Below, piece by piece: positions 9,255 through 17,558 of a stretch of 64,000 nt of DNA; the stretch's first letter is position 1; each line of letters begins with the position of its first letter. The position numbers were made by a program, and so were the translations under genes. The notes beneath the pieces are model-generated. The model made no database searches, was not told the DNA's origin, and saw nothing but the letters and a program-made list of their open reading frames with translations. The stretch spans positions 372,001 through 436,000 of the forward strand of contig CBDCIS010000002.1 in NCBI GenBank assembly GCA_965217565.1, in the 5' to 3' direction. This DNA is from CBDCIS01 sp965217565. Its GTDB lineage: Bacteria; Chloroflexota; Dehalococcoidia; Lucifugimonadales; CATOSD01.

Positions 9255-10361
9255 ATGAAAAACTCTGACGCCAAACGCTACCGTGATTACCTGGAATCGG
9301 AGTTGGAGGCCGCGGCCATGTACAGGTCGATGGCCCAGGCTGAAGAGGACACCAAGCGGGCTGCGATTTTCGAGAGGTTGGTGGACTCCGAACTGAGGCA
9401 CGCCGGAAGGTGGGCCGAGAAGTTGGGAATGGATGCTTCCGCAGCCGAATCCCCGAAGGCCAACGCCAAGGTGCTACTCTTCAGACTGGCCCTGAAGCTG
9501 CTTGGCACGGACAGGGTGCTTCCCTGGCTGGTCAGGATAGAGGCGAAGGAGATAAACGCCTACGACTCTGAGCCTGACGCGGCGGACATCGCGGTGGAAG
9601 AGCGACGCCACGCCCGCGCTCTCAGAGAGATGACCGCCGATCGGGACTGGCCCGGCGCGTTCAGGTCGGGGCGAGCGTTGGCGGTAGGCGAGGGAGGCAG
9701 GCTGCGCGCCGCCGTGCTGGGCATGAACGACGGCCTGGTCTCCAACTTCAGTCTCGTAATGGGCGTCGCCGGCGGCTCCGGCAATCCGGACTTCGTACTC
9801 CTGGCGGGAGGCGCGGGTCTGCTCGCGGGCGCGTTTTCGATGGCCGCGGGGGAGTACGTTTCCATGCGTTCGCAGAGGGACGTTTATGAGTACAGGATCG
9901 GCGCGGAGCGCGCCGAGCTGGAAGAGTGGCCTGAGGAAGAGGAGGAGGAGCTCGTCCTCATCTACGAGGCCAAGGGGCTGCCGCGAGATGAGGCAGAGCG
10001 TGTAGCGCGCCGGATAATGCAGAGGCCCGAGGTCGCGCTCGAGACGATGACGCGGGAGGAGCTCGGCCTGAACCCGGATGAGCTGGGCTCGCCCTGGGGA
10101 GCCGCCGCCAGCTCTTTTTTGGCGTTTGTGCTCGGCGCAATCGTGCCCATCCTGCCGTACATTTTCGACGCCGGTGAAATGGCCTTCATTCTCAGCGCGG
10201 CATTGAGCGGCGTCGCGCTTGTGGTGGTAGGTGGAGCGCTGGCGCTGATGACGGGCAAGAACGCGGCCTGGGGCGCGATGCGGATGCTCGCCTTCGGCGG
10301 GGCCGCCGCCGCCGTTACCTATGGCATAGGCCGCCTGATAGGCATTTCCATTCTCGGATAA
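9255..10361 (+). CDS. VIT1/CCC1-type transporter with N-terminal ferritin-like domain
   Basis: Predicted iron/manganese membrane transporter fused to a metal-binding domain. The N-terminal 110 residues form a ferritin-like helical domain (ESELEAAAMYRSMAQAEED, ELRHAGRWAEK, VEERRHARALREM) whose Glu and His residues could bind iron. From about residue 145 the VIT1 region begins with GMNDGLVSNFSLVMGVAG, followed by SMAAGEYVSMRSQ, a cytoplasmic acidic helical stretch, and three C-terminal membrane segments. It should move Fe(II) or Mn(II) across the membrane for storage or detoxification (family knowledge). The start is uncertain: ATG 9255 is preferred, but a GTG at 9237 is in frame and neither has a clear ribosome-binding site. 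Confidence 0.88.
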   Translation: MKNSDAKRYRDYLESELEAAAMYRSMAQAEEDTKRAAIFERLVDSELRHAGRWAEKLGMDASAAESPKANAKVLLFRLALKLLGTDRVLPWLVRIEAKEINAYDSEPDAADIAVEERRHARALREMTADRDWPGAFRSGRALAVGEGGRLRAAVLGMNDGLVSNFSLVMGVAGGSGNPDFVLLAGGAGLLAGAFSMAAGEYVSMRSQRDVYEYRIGAERAELEEWPEEEEEELVLIYEAKGLPRDEAERVARRIMQRPEVALETMTREELGLNPDELGSPWGAAASSFLAFVLGAIVPILPYIFDAGEMAFILSAALSGVALVVVGGALALMTGKNAAWGAMRMLAFGGAAAAVTYGIGRLIGISILG

Positions 10362-10399
10362 GGCGCGATTCGTCCGCGTGGCTCCACAAGGGAGATTCA

Positions 10400-11509
10400 G
10401 TGAAAGCTACATTTCGGCTGGGAAGGATAGCGGGCATAGGGGTTGGCATTCACTACTCTTGGTTCCTGCTGCTGGCGATAGTAACCTGGAGCCTGGCCAA
10501 CCAGTTCTTTCCGACGCTCTACAACTGGCACCCGGCGACGTACTGGGGGACCTCGCTAATCGCCGCGTTGCTGCTGTTCGTTTCGGTGCTGCTCCACGAA
10601 TTCGCGCACTCCCTCGTTGCCAAGGCACGCGGAATCTACGTGGACGGCATAACCCTATTCATGCTGGGAGGAGTGAGCAACCTCGGCTCCGAGCCACGCC
10701 GCGCAAAGGAGGAGTTCGCCATCTCCGTGGTTGGCCCCGCCATGAGCCTGGCGCTTTCCGGCGTATTCTGGCTGGCGCTGCTGGCGCTTCCGGACAAGAC
10801 CACGCCCTTGCCGGGCATCCTGACGTACCTTGCCTTTGTCAACCTGCTGCTCGCCGCTTTCAACCTGATTCCCGCGTTTCCCCTGGACGGCGGAAGGGTA
10901 CTGCGCTCGGTCGTGTGGGGCATTAGCGGAAACTTCGCCAGGGCGACGAAGATTGCCGCGAGGTGCGGGCAGTTGTTCGGCATACTGATGCTTGCGCTGG
11001 GAGTCTTCCAGATTCTGCAGGGCTACTTTCTCGGAGTGTTGTGGATGCTCATCGGGTGGTTCCTGTTCGGCGCGGCATCCGCCAGTATGCGTAAGCCTTC
11101 GACTGCGGTTGGCCTCGGCGGCGCGCTTGTCGGAGACGTCATGAGCCGCCGCCCGGACACCGTCGGGCCGGAACTGCCGATAGGGGACGCAGTTTACGGC
11201 CACTTCTTGGGCCGGGGCGTTCACGCGCTGCTGGTGTGCGACGGCAGTCGGCTGGAGGGCGTTCTGACCGTCACAGACCTCAAGAGAGTCCCGCAAGACC
11301 AGTGGAACCGGATGAGGGTGAGGAACGCCATGACTCCGGCGCCCCTGTGGAGCCTCGCTCCGGGCGACCATCTCGCCCGCGCCATAAACCTGCTCGCCGC
11401 CCACGACCTGAACCAGGTCCCGGTTATAGAAGGCGACAGGCTGGTTGGCGTGCTTACCAGGACCGATCTGGTGCGGTTCCTTGCGTATCAACAAAAGAAG
11501 CCCGATTGA
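10400..11509 (+). CDS. Site-2 protease family (M50) membrane metalloprotease with CBS domains
   Basis: Intramembrane zinc protease of the SpoIVFB/RseP superfamily. The zinc-binding HEFAH lies at about residues 66-70 in a membrane helix, and the third ligand is in NLIPAFPLDGGRVLR (about 155-169). Six or so membrane segments are followed by a pair of CBS domains (about 235-365), which usually sense adenine nucleotides. The start is GTG with aagggagattca just upstream. The substrate is unknown. The upstream neighbour ends 38 bases before, so the two may be co-transcribed. Confidence 0.92.
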   Translation: MKATFRLGRIAGIGVGIHYSWFLLLAIVTWSLANQFFPTLYNWHPATYWGTSLIAALLLFVSVLLHEFAHSLVAKARGIYVDGITLFMLGGVSNLGSEPRRAKEEFAISVVGPAMSLALSGVFWLALLALPDKTTPLPGILTYLAFVNLLLAAFNLIPAFPLDGGRVLRSVVWGISGNFARATKIAARCGQLFGILMLALGVFQILQGYFLGVLWMLIGWFLFGAASASMRKPSTAVGLGGALVGDVMSRRPDTVGPELPIGDAVYGHFLGRGVHALLVCDGSRLEGVLTVTDLKRVPQDQWNRMRVRNAMTPAPLWSLAPGDHLARAINLLAAHDLNQVPVIEGDRLVGVLTRTDLVRFLAYQQKKPD

Positions 11510-11622
11510 CAATCTCATAATCCGCAAGACCCTGATTTGGAAAATGCCCCCGCCCACTGACGAGCGGTGCCCGAGACTTCTCGGATTCGCTCGAACTTAC
11601 ACCGACTGGCAGACTAATCACC

Positions 11623-12489
11623 TTGATACTACAGAGCATACTATTCGGCTTGTTCGCCGCCATCGGCTGGGGCGCATCGGACTTTGTCGCCGCCCTCGTT
11701 GCCAAGAGGATCGGGGTGCTCAGAACCGCATTCGGCGTTCATTTCGTGTCGGTTGCCCTGACCACTATCTATCTGCTATCTGCGAGCGGTCTTGGAGCGG
11801 TATCGCCGGCGCAGTGGTTGGCCCTGGCGGGCATCTCCGTCCTGAGCTTTCTCACCTACCTGAGCTTCTATCGGGCACTTCAAATGGGCCCCATCGCCAT
11901 CGTCAGCCCGATCGTCGGCGCCTACGCCATTATCGTCATCCTTCTCGCGGTGTTGGTGTTCGGCGAACGTCTTGGCGGGGTTCAGTTAATCGGCGTGTCG
12001 GCAGCGATAGCCGGCGTGGTTCTGGTCTCCCTGGACCTGCGCGCCCTGCGATCCGGCGAAAGGCTCATTGGCATGGGAGTCGTCTTTGGCCTTCTCACGA
12101 TGGCGGGCCTCGGACTCTGGCAATACTCCGCAGGCGTGCTCTCCAAGGAAATGGGCTGGTTCCTGCCCATATACGTCAACCGTGTTCTCACGTTCGCGAT
12201 GCTTGTTCCCGCGTCTCTCCTCTGGCGCCGTCTGCCCTGGCAGCGCCTGACGCTCCCGCTGATAGCGGGCCTAGTATTCGTGGCCGTGGCGGAAACCGGC
12301 GGGCTGTTTGCGTTTTCGCGAGGAGCGGAGGTGGGTATAATCTCCATTGTCGCCGCTTCTTCCACGATCTATCCGGTTTTGCCCATACTGGGTGGACTGC
12401 TGGTATTTCAGGAGCGTATCGCGCCCAACCAGTGGGTTGGACTGGCTGTCGCGATGTGCGGTCTGCTCATGCTCGCCGCGAGCGCGTGA
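11623..12489 (+). CDS. EamA/DMT-superfamily transporter
   Basis: Ten-helix drug/metabolite-type transporter. Two EamA repeats are visible, roughly residues 1-138 and 150-286, with the repeat signature SFYRALQMGPIAIVSPIVG in the first and LFAFSRGAEVGIISIVAAS in the second. The first residues (SILFGLFAAIGWGASDF) match the usual start of the family. It starts at a TTG with no clear ribosome-binding site, so the start is tentative. The substrate is unknown; export of a small metabolite is most likely. Confidence 0.85.
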   Translation: MILQSILFGLFAAIGWGASDFVAALVAKRIGVLRTAFGVHFVSVALTTIYLLSASGLGAVSPAQWLALAGISVLSFLTYLSFYRALQMGPIAIVSPIVGAYAIIVILLAVLVFGERLGGVQLIGVSAAIAGVVLVSLDLRALRSGERLIGMGVVFGLLTMAGLGLWQYSAGVLSKEMGWFLPIYVNRVLTFAMLVPASLLWRRLPWQRLTLPLIAGLVFVAVAETGGLFAFSRGAEVGIISIVAASSTIYPVLPILGGLLVFQERIAPNQWVGLAVAMCGLLMLAASA

Positions 12490-12512
12490 ACGGGATCCAT
12501 CTGGAGGCGAGG

Positions 12513-12638
12513 CTGTATCAATTCAGTAGGTGCCTGATTCGTAGGGGCGTCCCTCGTGGGCGCCCTGGGTATGATGACCGACCTGGGCAACCACAAGGGG
12601 TTGTCCCTACGGGCATCTGACCGACCAGGTTAATACAG
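12513..12638. repeat. Small inverted-repeat element, CTGTAYYA family
   Basis: A 126-bp element bounded by CTGTATCAATTCAGTAGG and the inverted CCGACCAGGTTAATACAG. The same terminal sequence bounds the elements at 28459-28557 and 28988-29089. The inside holds a GGGGCGTCCC / GGGCAACC-ACAAG-GGGTTGTCCC palindromic module instead of the module found in the other two. Confidence 0.6.
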
Positions 12639-12731
12639 CCGTCTGAGGTCGGCGAGGGTTGCGGGTGAGAGCCGAATTGGTCTATCCTGCCTCTGGTCTT
12701 TCGGATAAAGCCATCGACAGGAGAACGTGGA

Positions 12732-13802
12732 ATGACTTCTGCTCAGCCTTCGAACTCTCGTCCCCGCGCAGTCAACATTGGGATACATGAGGGTCTGCTG
12801 CCTCGCGGAGAGCACAACTCGATTACCGATGTTCAAGGGGTGTCGGTGGGCCACACCACTTTGATCGAAGGCGAAGGCCCGCTGAAGATTGGCGAGGGGC
12901 CCGTTCGCACCGGCGTCACCGTCGTGCTTCCTCACCAGTGGAACCTGTTCAGGCACAAGGTGACCGCCGCCGTGCACGTGTTGAACGGCTTTGGCAAGCC
13001 CACCGGATTCCCGCAGGTACAGGAGTTGGGCGTAATCGAAAGCCCCATCGCGCTTACCAGCACGCTCAATACCTGGCGCGTGGCTGATGCCATGGTTGAC
13101 TACCTGTCGCGCGAAAATCCCGGCATCTTCTCATTCAATCCGATAGTCGGTGAGTGCAACGACAGCTACCTGAACGACATAGTGGGCAGGCACGTGCGGC
13201 CCAAGCACGTGTTCGAGGCCATCGCCGCCGCCACATCGCCCAACATCCTCGAAGGCAACGTCGGAGCGGGCGTCGGCATGACCGGTTTTGGTTGGAAGGG
13301 AGGTATCGGAACCTCTTCGCGTGTCTGCTACGGCCCCGTAACCAGCCACACCGTTGGGGCGCTGACCCTAACCAACACCGGAGATCCGCGAGAGCTTCGG
13401 ATAGACGGCGCTCACGTAGGACGCCACATCCTGCCTCCGGGCATAGCCGATGACGCCAGCGGGTCGATAATGATGATAGTGGGCACGGACGCTCCCGTGA
13501 CTGCGCGGCAGTTGGGGCGCATCGGGCGGAGGGCGGCATTGGGGCTGGCGAGGGTGGGCGGCATAGCCAGCCATGGAAGCGGCGACTTTGTGATCGCCTT
13601 CTCCAATTCCTTCGAGCGCCCCGGCATAGACGACGCCGCCCTGACGCCATTGTTTCGAGGCGTTGTGGAGGCCACGGAGGAAGCCATCGTCAACTCCATG
13701 CTCCGCGCCGAAACCATGGAAGGCAGGGACGGCAACACCCGCCACGCTGTTCCCATCGACGAGCTTGCCGAAATCCTGTCCGGGCGCCGCGCCGCGCGCT
13801 AA
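12732..13802 (+). CDS. P1 family peptidase (DmpA / L-aminopeptidase-D-esterase type)
   Basis: N-terminal nucleophile hydrolase that cuts itself into two chains and acts as an aminopeptidase or amidase. The conserved region FNPIVGECNDSYLND, GAGVGMTGFGWKGGIGTSSR (about 175-195) and the self-cleavage site ASHGSGDFVIAFSN (about 278-291, between Gly and Ser) are visible. Length 356 aa is normal. The ATG is preceded by aggagaacg. The 3' end overlaps the convergent acyl-CoA dehydrogenase gene by 4 bases. The substrate cannot be told. Confidence 0.9.
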   Translation: MTSAQPSNSRPRAVNIGIHEGLLPRGEHNSITDVQGVSVGHTTLIEGEGPLKIGEGPVRTGVTVVLPHQWNLFRHKVTAAVHVLNGFGKPTGFPQVQELGVIESPIALTSTLNTWRVADAMVDYLSRENPGIFSFNPIVGECNDSYLNDIVGRHVRPKHVFEAIAAATSPNILEGNVGAGVGMTGFGWKGGIGTSSRVCYGPVTSHTVGALTLTNTGDPRELRIDGAHVGRHILPPGIADDASGSIMMIVGTDAPVTARQLGRIGRRAALGLARVGGIASHGSGDFVIAFSNSFERPGIDDAALTPLFRGVVEATEEAIVNSMLRAETMEGRDGNTRHAVPIDELAEILSGRRAAR

Positions 13803-14929
13803 ATCTCCAGCGTATCCACCATCAGGCGTCGATGATGCAGCGGGTCTCCCAGCAGGTGATACAACGTCCGAGACATCTTCGTATGCAGAGTCAACCCGTA
13901 CTCGCGCATGACGCCCAGCCCAGCGTGGACTTCGTGGGCTCCGTTGCACGCCTGGTAGTAGCCCTCGCTCGATACCGCCTTCGCCAGATGCACGCTCGTC
14001 TCGGCGGGTCTGCCTGAATCCAGCTTCCACAACGCCTCGTAGGTGGTCCACCTTGCCGCGTCGAGATGGTTCACGATGCCGATTATGTGGTCTTGCACTC
14101 GCTGGAAGCGGCCTATCGGCGTGCCGAACTGCTGCCTCGTGCGGCTGTACTCAACGGACATGTCGAACACCGCCTGCGCGCCACCTACCTTGTAGGCGCA
14201 GAGCACGGGCATGGCCTTGTAGAAAGCCCGTTGAAGCGGCTCCCAGCCTTCACCCACGTCGCCGAGAATCGCCGTGCCCGGAACCTCTACCGAGTCGAAC
14301 GTTACCTCTCCGACCCAGCCCATGAATCCTGATAGAAGCCGCGCGGAAACTCCGGTCGTATGAGAATCTACCATCAGGAGGGTGATTCCCCGCTTGGCGT
14401 CCGGCCCGTTTGACGTTCTCACAGGGCAAATCAATCTTGTGGAGGAGACCGGGTCGTGAACGAACAGCTTTGTGCCGTTCAGTACAAATCCGCCGTTCTT
14501 CTCCTTCGCCGCCATCTGCACCGACTCGGCGTTCCAGCCGTAGCCGGGCTCGGTGAACGCCAGCGAGACGATGTCCTGGCCGCTGGCGATTCCTGGCAGG
14601 TAGCGGCGCTTTTGCTCCTCGCTTCCGCTTTCCTGTACTATGAGCGAGCCAAGCACGCCCGACGAGAAAAACGGGCCGGAGAGCGGCCCTCTGCCCATCT
14701 GCTCATAGACTACGGCGGCGTCGGTGAGAGAATTGCCTGTCCCGCCGTACTCGGCTGGAACCAGCATACCGGTCCAACCTATCTCCGACGCCTTCTGCCA
14801 GATCTCGTCGCTGTAACCGGTCGGCGTGTCGTCCAGGTCCAGCAGCATATCCTTGGGACACTCCCGCTCCATGAAGTCCTGGGCCGTGCTCCTGAGTTGC
14901 TGCTGGTACTCGCTGAGTGAAAGGTCCAT
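13799..14929 (-). CDS. Acyl-CoA dehydrogenase family protein (second of a pair)
   Basis: Flavoprotein of the acyl-CoA dehydrogenase fold, 376 aa. Features are the N-terminal helical domain (MDLSLSEYQQQLRSTAQDF), the FAD-contact region LAFTEPGYGWNAESVQM, the mid-domain beta region and the C-terminal helices ending HTKMSRTLYHLLGDP. The ATG at 14929 is chosen because similarity begins there; the reading frame stays open far upstream only as a shadow of the neighbour. It lies 50 bases after a second acyl-CoA dehydrogenase gene. Such adjacent pairs often form alpha2beta2 enzymes (inference here). Confidence 0.9.
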   Translation of the reverse strand: MDLSLSEYQQQLRSTAQDFMERECPKDMLLDLDDTPTGYSDEIWQKASEIGWTGMLVPAEYGGTGNSLTDAAVVYEQMGRGPLSGPFFSSGVLGSLIVQESGSEEQKRRYLPGIASGQDIVSLAFTEPGYGWNAESVQMAAKEKNGGFVLNGTKLFVHDPVSSTRLICPVRTSNGPDAKRGITLLMVDSHTTGVSARLLSGFMGWVGEVTFDSVEVPGTAILGDVGEGWEPLQRAFYKAMPVLCAYKVGGAQAVFDMSVEYSRTRQQFGTPIGRFQRVQDHIIGIVNHLDAARWTTYEALWKLDSGRPAETSVHLAKAVSSEGYYQACNGAHEVHAGLGVMREYGLTLHTKMSRTLYHLLGDPLHHRRLMVDTLEI

Positions 14930-14979
14930 ATCGCGCGCCTCTGATTGTGGTTGTGCCGTTTGTCTCTGGCTACCGGACG

Positions 14980-16212
14980 CTACGCCAGCGCGCCCGCCTT
15001 CTCCTTGACCTGGCGGCCTATCCCGATACGCCGCGCCATGATGACCTTCTGGATGTCCGTTGTGCCGCCCGGATGCAGCGCGACGATGCTGGAACGCTGA
15101 TAGACTTCCATGTGCTCGTTGGAGAGGTCCCACTTGGGGTCGTTGGTGAGCGCATAGGGGCCCAACATCTTCAGGATGGCCTCCGCGACCTTCAGGCCGG
15201 TGTGCTTTCGGTAGAAGGACGATTGCGGGCCTTCGTAGGACATGGGCTGATGGGAGTGGCGCATCCAGTAGTTGCGCAGGCCGAACAGCCTGGCAATCTC
15301 CGACTCTATGAAGACGTCTGCAAGCGCGTCCTTGGCGTCCTGGTTCTCCTTCAGGGGCTTGCCGTCGCGCTCGATTTCGCGCATGTACTCGAAGATTCGA
15401 TCCACCATGCGGTTGCGCCGGATGGTTCCCCCGGAGCCGTGCTCGAGTTCCAGGTGGGTTGTCGCCACGCGCCAGCCGTTGTTCTCGCCCCCGATGAGAT
15501 TGAAGGCCGGAACCCTGACATTGTCGAAGAAGATGGTATTCTTGACACCGGTTCCCGCGCCGCCCTCGCCGCCCGCGATGAGCAGGTCCATCGGCGTGAC
15601 CGTAATGCCGGGGCTGTCGGAGGGGATGATGAACCAACTCAGGTTCTCGTGACGCTCCCCGTCGGGGTCGGTGCAGGTAATCATCCAGAACTGCTCCGCG
15701 CCGTTGGAACTTCCCACATATATCTTCTGCCCGTTGATGACGTACTCGTCGCCGTCGCGCACCGCGCTAATCTTGACACCAGCGAGGTCGGAGCCCGCGC
15801 CCGGCTCGGTCAGCAATTGCCAGGTGCGAACCTCGCCCTTGAATATCGGCGGCAGGAAGTGCCGCTTCTGCTCCTCGCTGCCCCAGACCAGGATGCTCGC
15901 GCCACCCAGCCGGCCGCCGCTGTCATAGTAGGGAGGCACGGACAGGTCGTAGCCGTCCATCTCTTCCTCGATGACAATCGCGTGGTCTATGGAGAGTCCG
16001 CCGCCGCCGTACTCAACAGGGGCGGTGGCCCAGAGCCAGCCCTTTTCGCCAAGACGGTATCCCAACTCCCGGTACTTCAGATAGTCCTCGTAAGAGGTGT
16101 TCTTGGAGTCGGCGGGGTTGGCAAGGTCGTTGGGGACGTTCTGCTCCAGCCATTCCTGGACCTCTTGCCTGAACTGCTGCTGATCCTCTGAGTACCTGGG
16201 TTCGAAGTCCAC
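14980..16212 (-). CDS. Acyl-CoA dehydrogenase family protein (first of a pair)
   Basis: FAD-dependent enzyme that introduces an alpha-beta double bond in an acyl-CoA. It has the N-terminal domain, the LLTEPGAGSDLAGVKISAVR motif at about residues 140-160, the VINGQKIYVGSSNGAEQFWM stretch, and the C-terminal HPGGTTDIQKVIMARRIG (about 385-402). Length is 410 aa. The downstream gene encodes a shorter paralogue, and the two probably work together. Nearby CoA-transferases and enoyl-CoA hydratases suggest catabolism of an organic acid through CoA thioesters. Confidence 0.92.
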   Translation of the reverse strand: MDFEPRYSEDQQQFRQEVQEWLEQNVPNDLANPADSKNTSYEDYLKYRELGYRLGEKGWLWATAPVEYGGGGLSIDHAIVIEEEMDGYDLSVPPYYDSGGRLGGASILVWGSEEQKRHFLPPIFKGEVRTWQLLTEPGAGSDLAGVKISAVRDGDEYVINGQKIYVGSSNGAEQFWMITCTDPDGERHENLSWFIIPSDSPGITVTPMDLLIAGGEGGAGTGVKNTIFFDNVRVPAFNLIGGENNGWRVATTHLELEHGSGGTIRRNRMVDRIFEYMREIERDGKPLKENQDAKDALADVFIESEIARLFGLRNYWMRHSHQPMSYEGPQSSFYRKHTGLKVAEAILKMLGPYALTNDPKWDLSNEHMEVYQRSSIVALHPGGTTDIQKVIMARRIGIGRQVKEKAGALA

Positions 16213-16705
16213 GGCGGCCTCCTGAAGTGGGCGAATCGGCTGCGTTATTGGCGCGTTGAACAGTTGCGTCTTGCGGCGGCTCGGCCCAATTGTATTATCA
16301 GCGCCTCTAGCGCGTCAACAAGAGAATCCGCGCGGAACTGTTCAGAGTTTGTAGCGAATTGCCTGCGTGCTTGGAAGAGTTGATCCGCCAACTGTGACAT
16401 TTTGTGACATCCGCTTCCTGTGTTCTCCGATGGATCTGTCACATCCTCTCACTAAGATACAAGGATTTGCAGATTATGAGCTTTTCAGGATTGGTAAGCA
16501 CATAAAGCACTGTTTTCATGCCAGCGCGGCATGGAGTGGATGTGGAGTGCCGTTGGTCGGAACGAAGCCATAGTAGCACTTTTGTTCGGACGTGTCAAGA
16601 GACGCACGGTGACGCACGCGCTTTTGAACGGCCCCGTTCGACCGGCTGTGATACAATGCGGCTCGTTACCGGTTAAGAGTCGAAATCCCTCGAGCGAGGT
16701 GGAAC
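16213..16705. other. Intergenic region with dispersed repeat copy
   Basis: About 490 bases between divergent genes. Positions about 16335-16415 and 16530-16605 match two parts of the region 42745-42915, for example GGAAGAGTTGATCCGCCAA, TTTTGTGACAT and CATAGTAGCAC with GTGTCAAGAG. No coding sequence is supported. A TACAAT at 16652-16657 precedes the hydrolase gene, but its TTGAAC partner is 22 bases away, which is too far. Confidence 0.5.
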
Positions 16706-17473
16706 ATGTCCAAGGCAAGCATCAATGGCATCGAGTTGCATTACCAGGAGTATGGCGAGGGCGAGCCGATAGTGTTCGCGCACGGCGCGGGCGGCAACCT
16801 GCTGAGTTGGTGGCAGCAAATCCCGTACTTCTCCCAGCGCTACCGGTGCATCACGTTCGACCACAGGGGATTCGGCCGGTCGCTGGACGCAGCCGACGGG
16901 CCTGGTCGCGCGGCGTTCGTCGATGACCTGCGGGGGCTGCTCGACCACCTCGAAATCGAATCGGCGCACCTCGTGGCGCAATCTATGGGCGGCTGGACTT
17001 GCCTGGGCCTCACGGTGGAGTACCCGGAGCGCGTCAAGAGCCTGTTGATGGCCGACACCCCCGGCGGCATCGCGGAGCCGGAGTTGCAGGACGCCTTCAC
17101 GCAGTGGCGCGAGAGCCAGGCTGCGACGCAGGAGATAGGGGTGAGGGCGCTGGCCCCAGGATTCCAGGCCAGAAACCCACACCTGGCGATGCTGTACCTG
17201 CAAATCTCCCGAACCAATCCACCCAGAACTCCGTTCGGCACGGAGGGGCTCGCCGGGGGCCCGATGGCTTCCGACCTCGCCAAGGTGAAGACGCCGACGC
17301 TCTTCATCGTCGGGGATGAAGACGACGTAACGCCGCCGCACGTCATAGAGCTCGCCGTGGGCTACATCCCCGGCGCCAGGCTCACGCGCGTCCCTGACGC
17401 AGGCCATTCGGTCTATTTCGAGAGGCCGGACGTCTTCAACTTCGAAATGCGGCGTTTTCTCGAGAGCCTGTAA
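16706..17473 (+). CDS. Alpha/beta hydrolase
   Basis: Alpha/beta hydrolase of 255 aa. The oxyanion HGAGGNLLSWW is at about residue 27, DHRGFGRS at about 51, the nucleophile elbow VAQSMGGW (Ser at about residue 93), the acid in VGDEDDVTPP (about 202) and the catalytic His in DAGHSVYF (about 231). The ATG follows gaggtggaac. It probably hydrolyses an ester or a C-C bond in a small acid; the substrate is unknown. It stands next to acyl-CoA catabolic genes and a carboxylate-type MFS transporter. Confidence 0.9.
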   Translation: MSKASINGIELHYQEYGEGEPIVFAHGAGGNLLSWWQQIPYFSQRYRCITFDHRGFGRSLDAADGPGRAAFVDDLRGLLDHLEIESAHLVAQSMGGWTCLGLTVEYPERVKSLLMADTPGGIAEPELQDAFTQWRESQAATQEIGVRALAPGFQARNPHLAMLYLQISRTNPPRTPFGTEGLAGGPMASDLAKVKTPTLFIVGDEDDVTPPHVIELAVGYIPGARLTRVPDAGHSVYFERPDVFNFEMRRFLESL

Positions 17474-17558
17474 TCCCCGACACCGCTTTGCCGCAAGGCA
17501 TCACGGCAAAAGAGCAGTCAGCGCAATCGCAGCGCCATCGCACGTAGGGAAGGGGACT

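Noticed and set aside
13799..15637. 612-codon open frame on the minus strand
   Set aside because: Only the part from 14929 down is an acyl-CoA dehydrogenase; the rest is an out-of-frame reading of the neighbouring gene.
14917..16191. 424-codon plus-strand frame antisense to the acyl-CoA dehydrogenase
   Set aside because: Shadow frame in a GC-rich gene; no family features of its own.
16624..16657. TTGAAC and TACAAT as a promoter for the hydrolase gene
   Set aside because: The 22-base spacing is too long for a sigma70 promoter.
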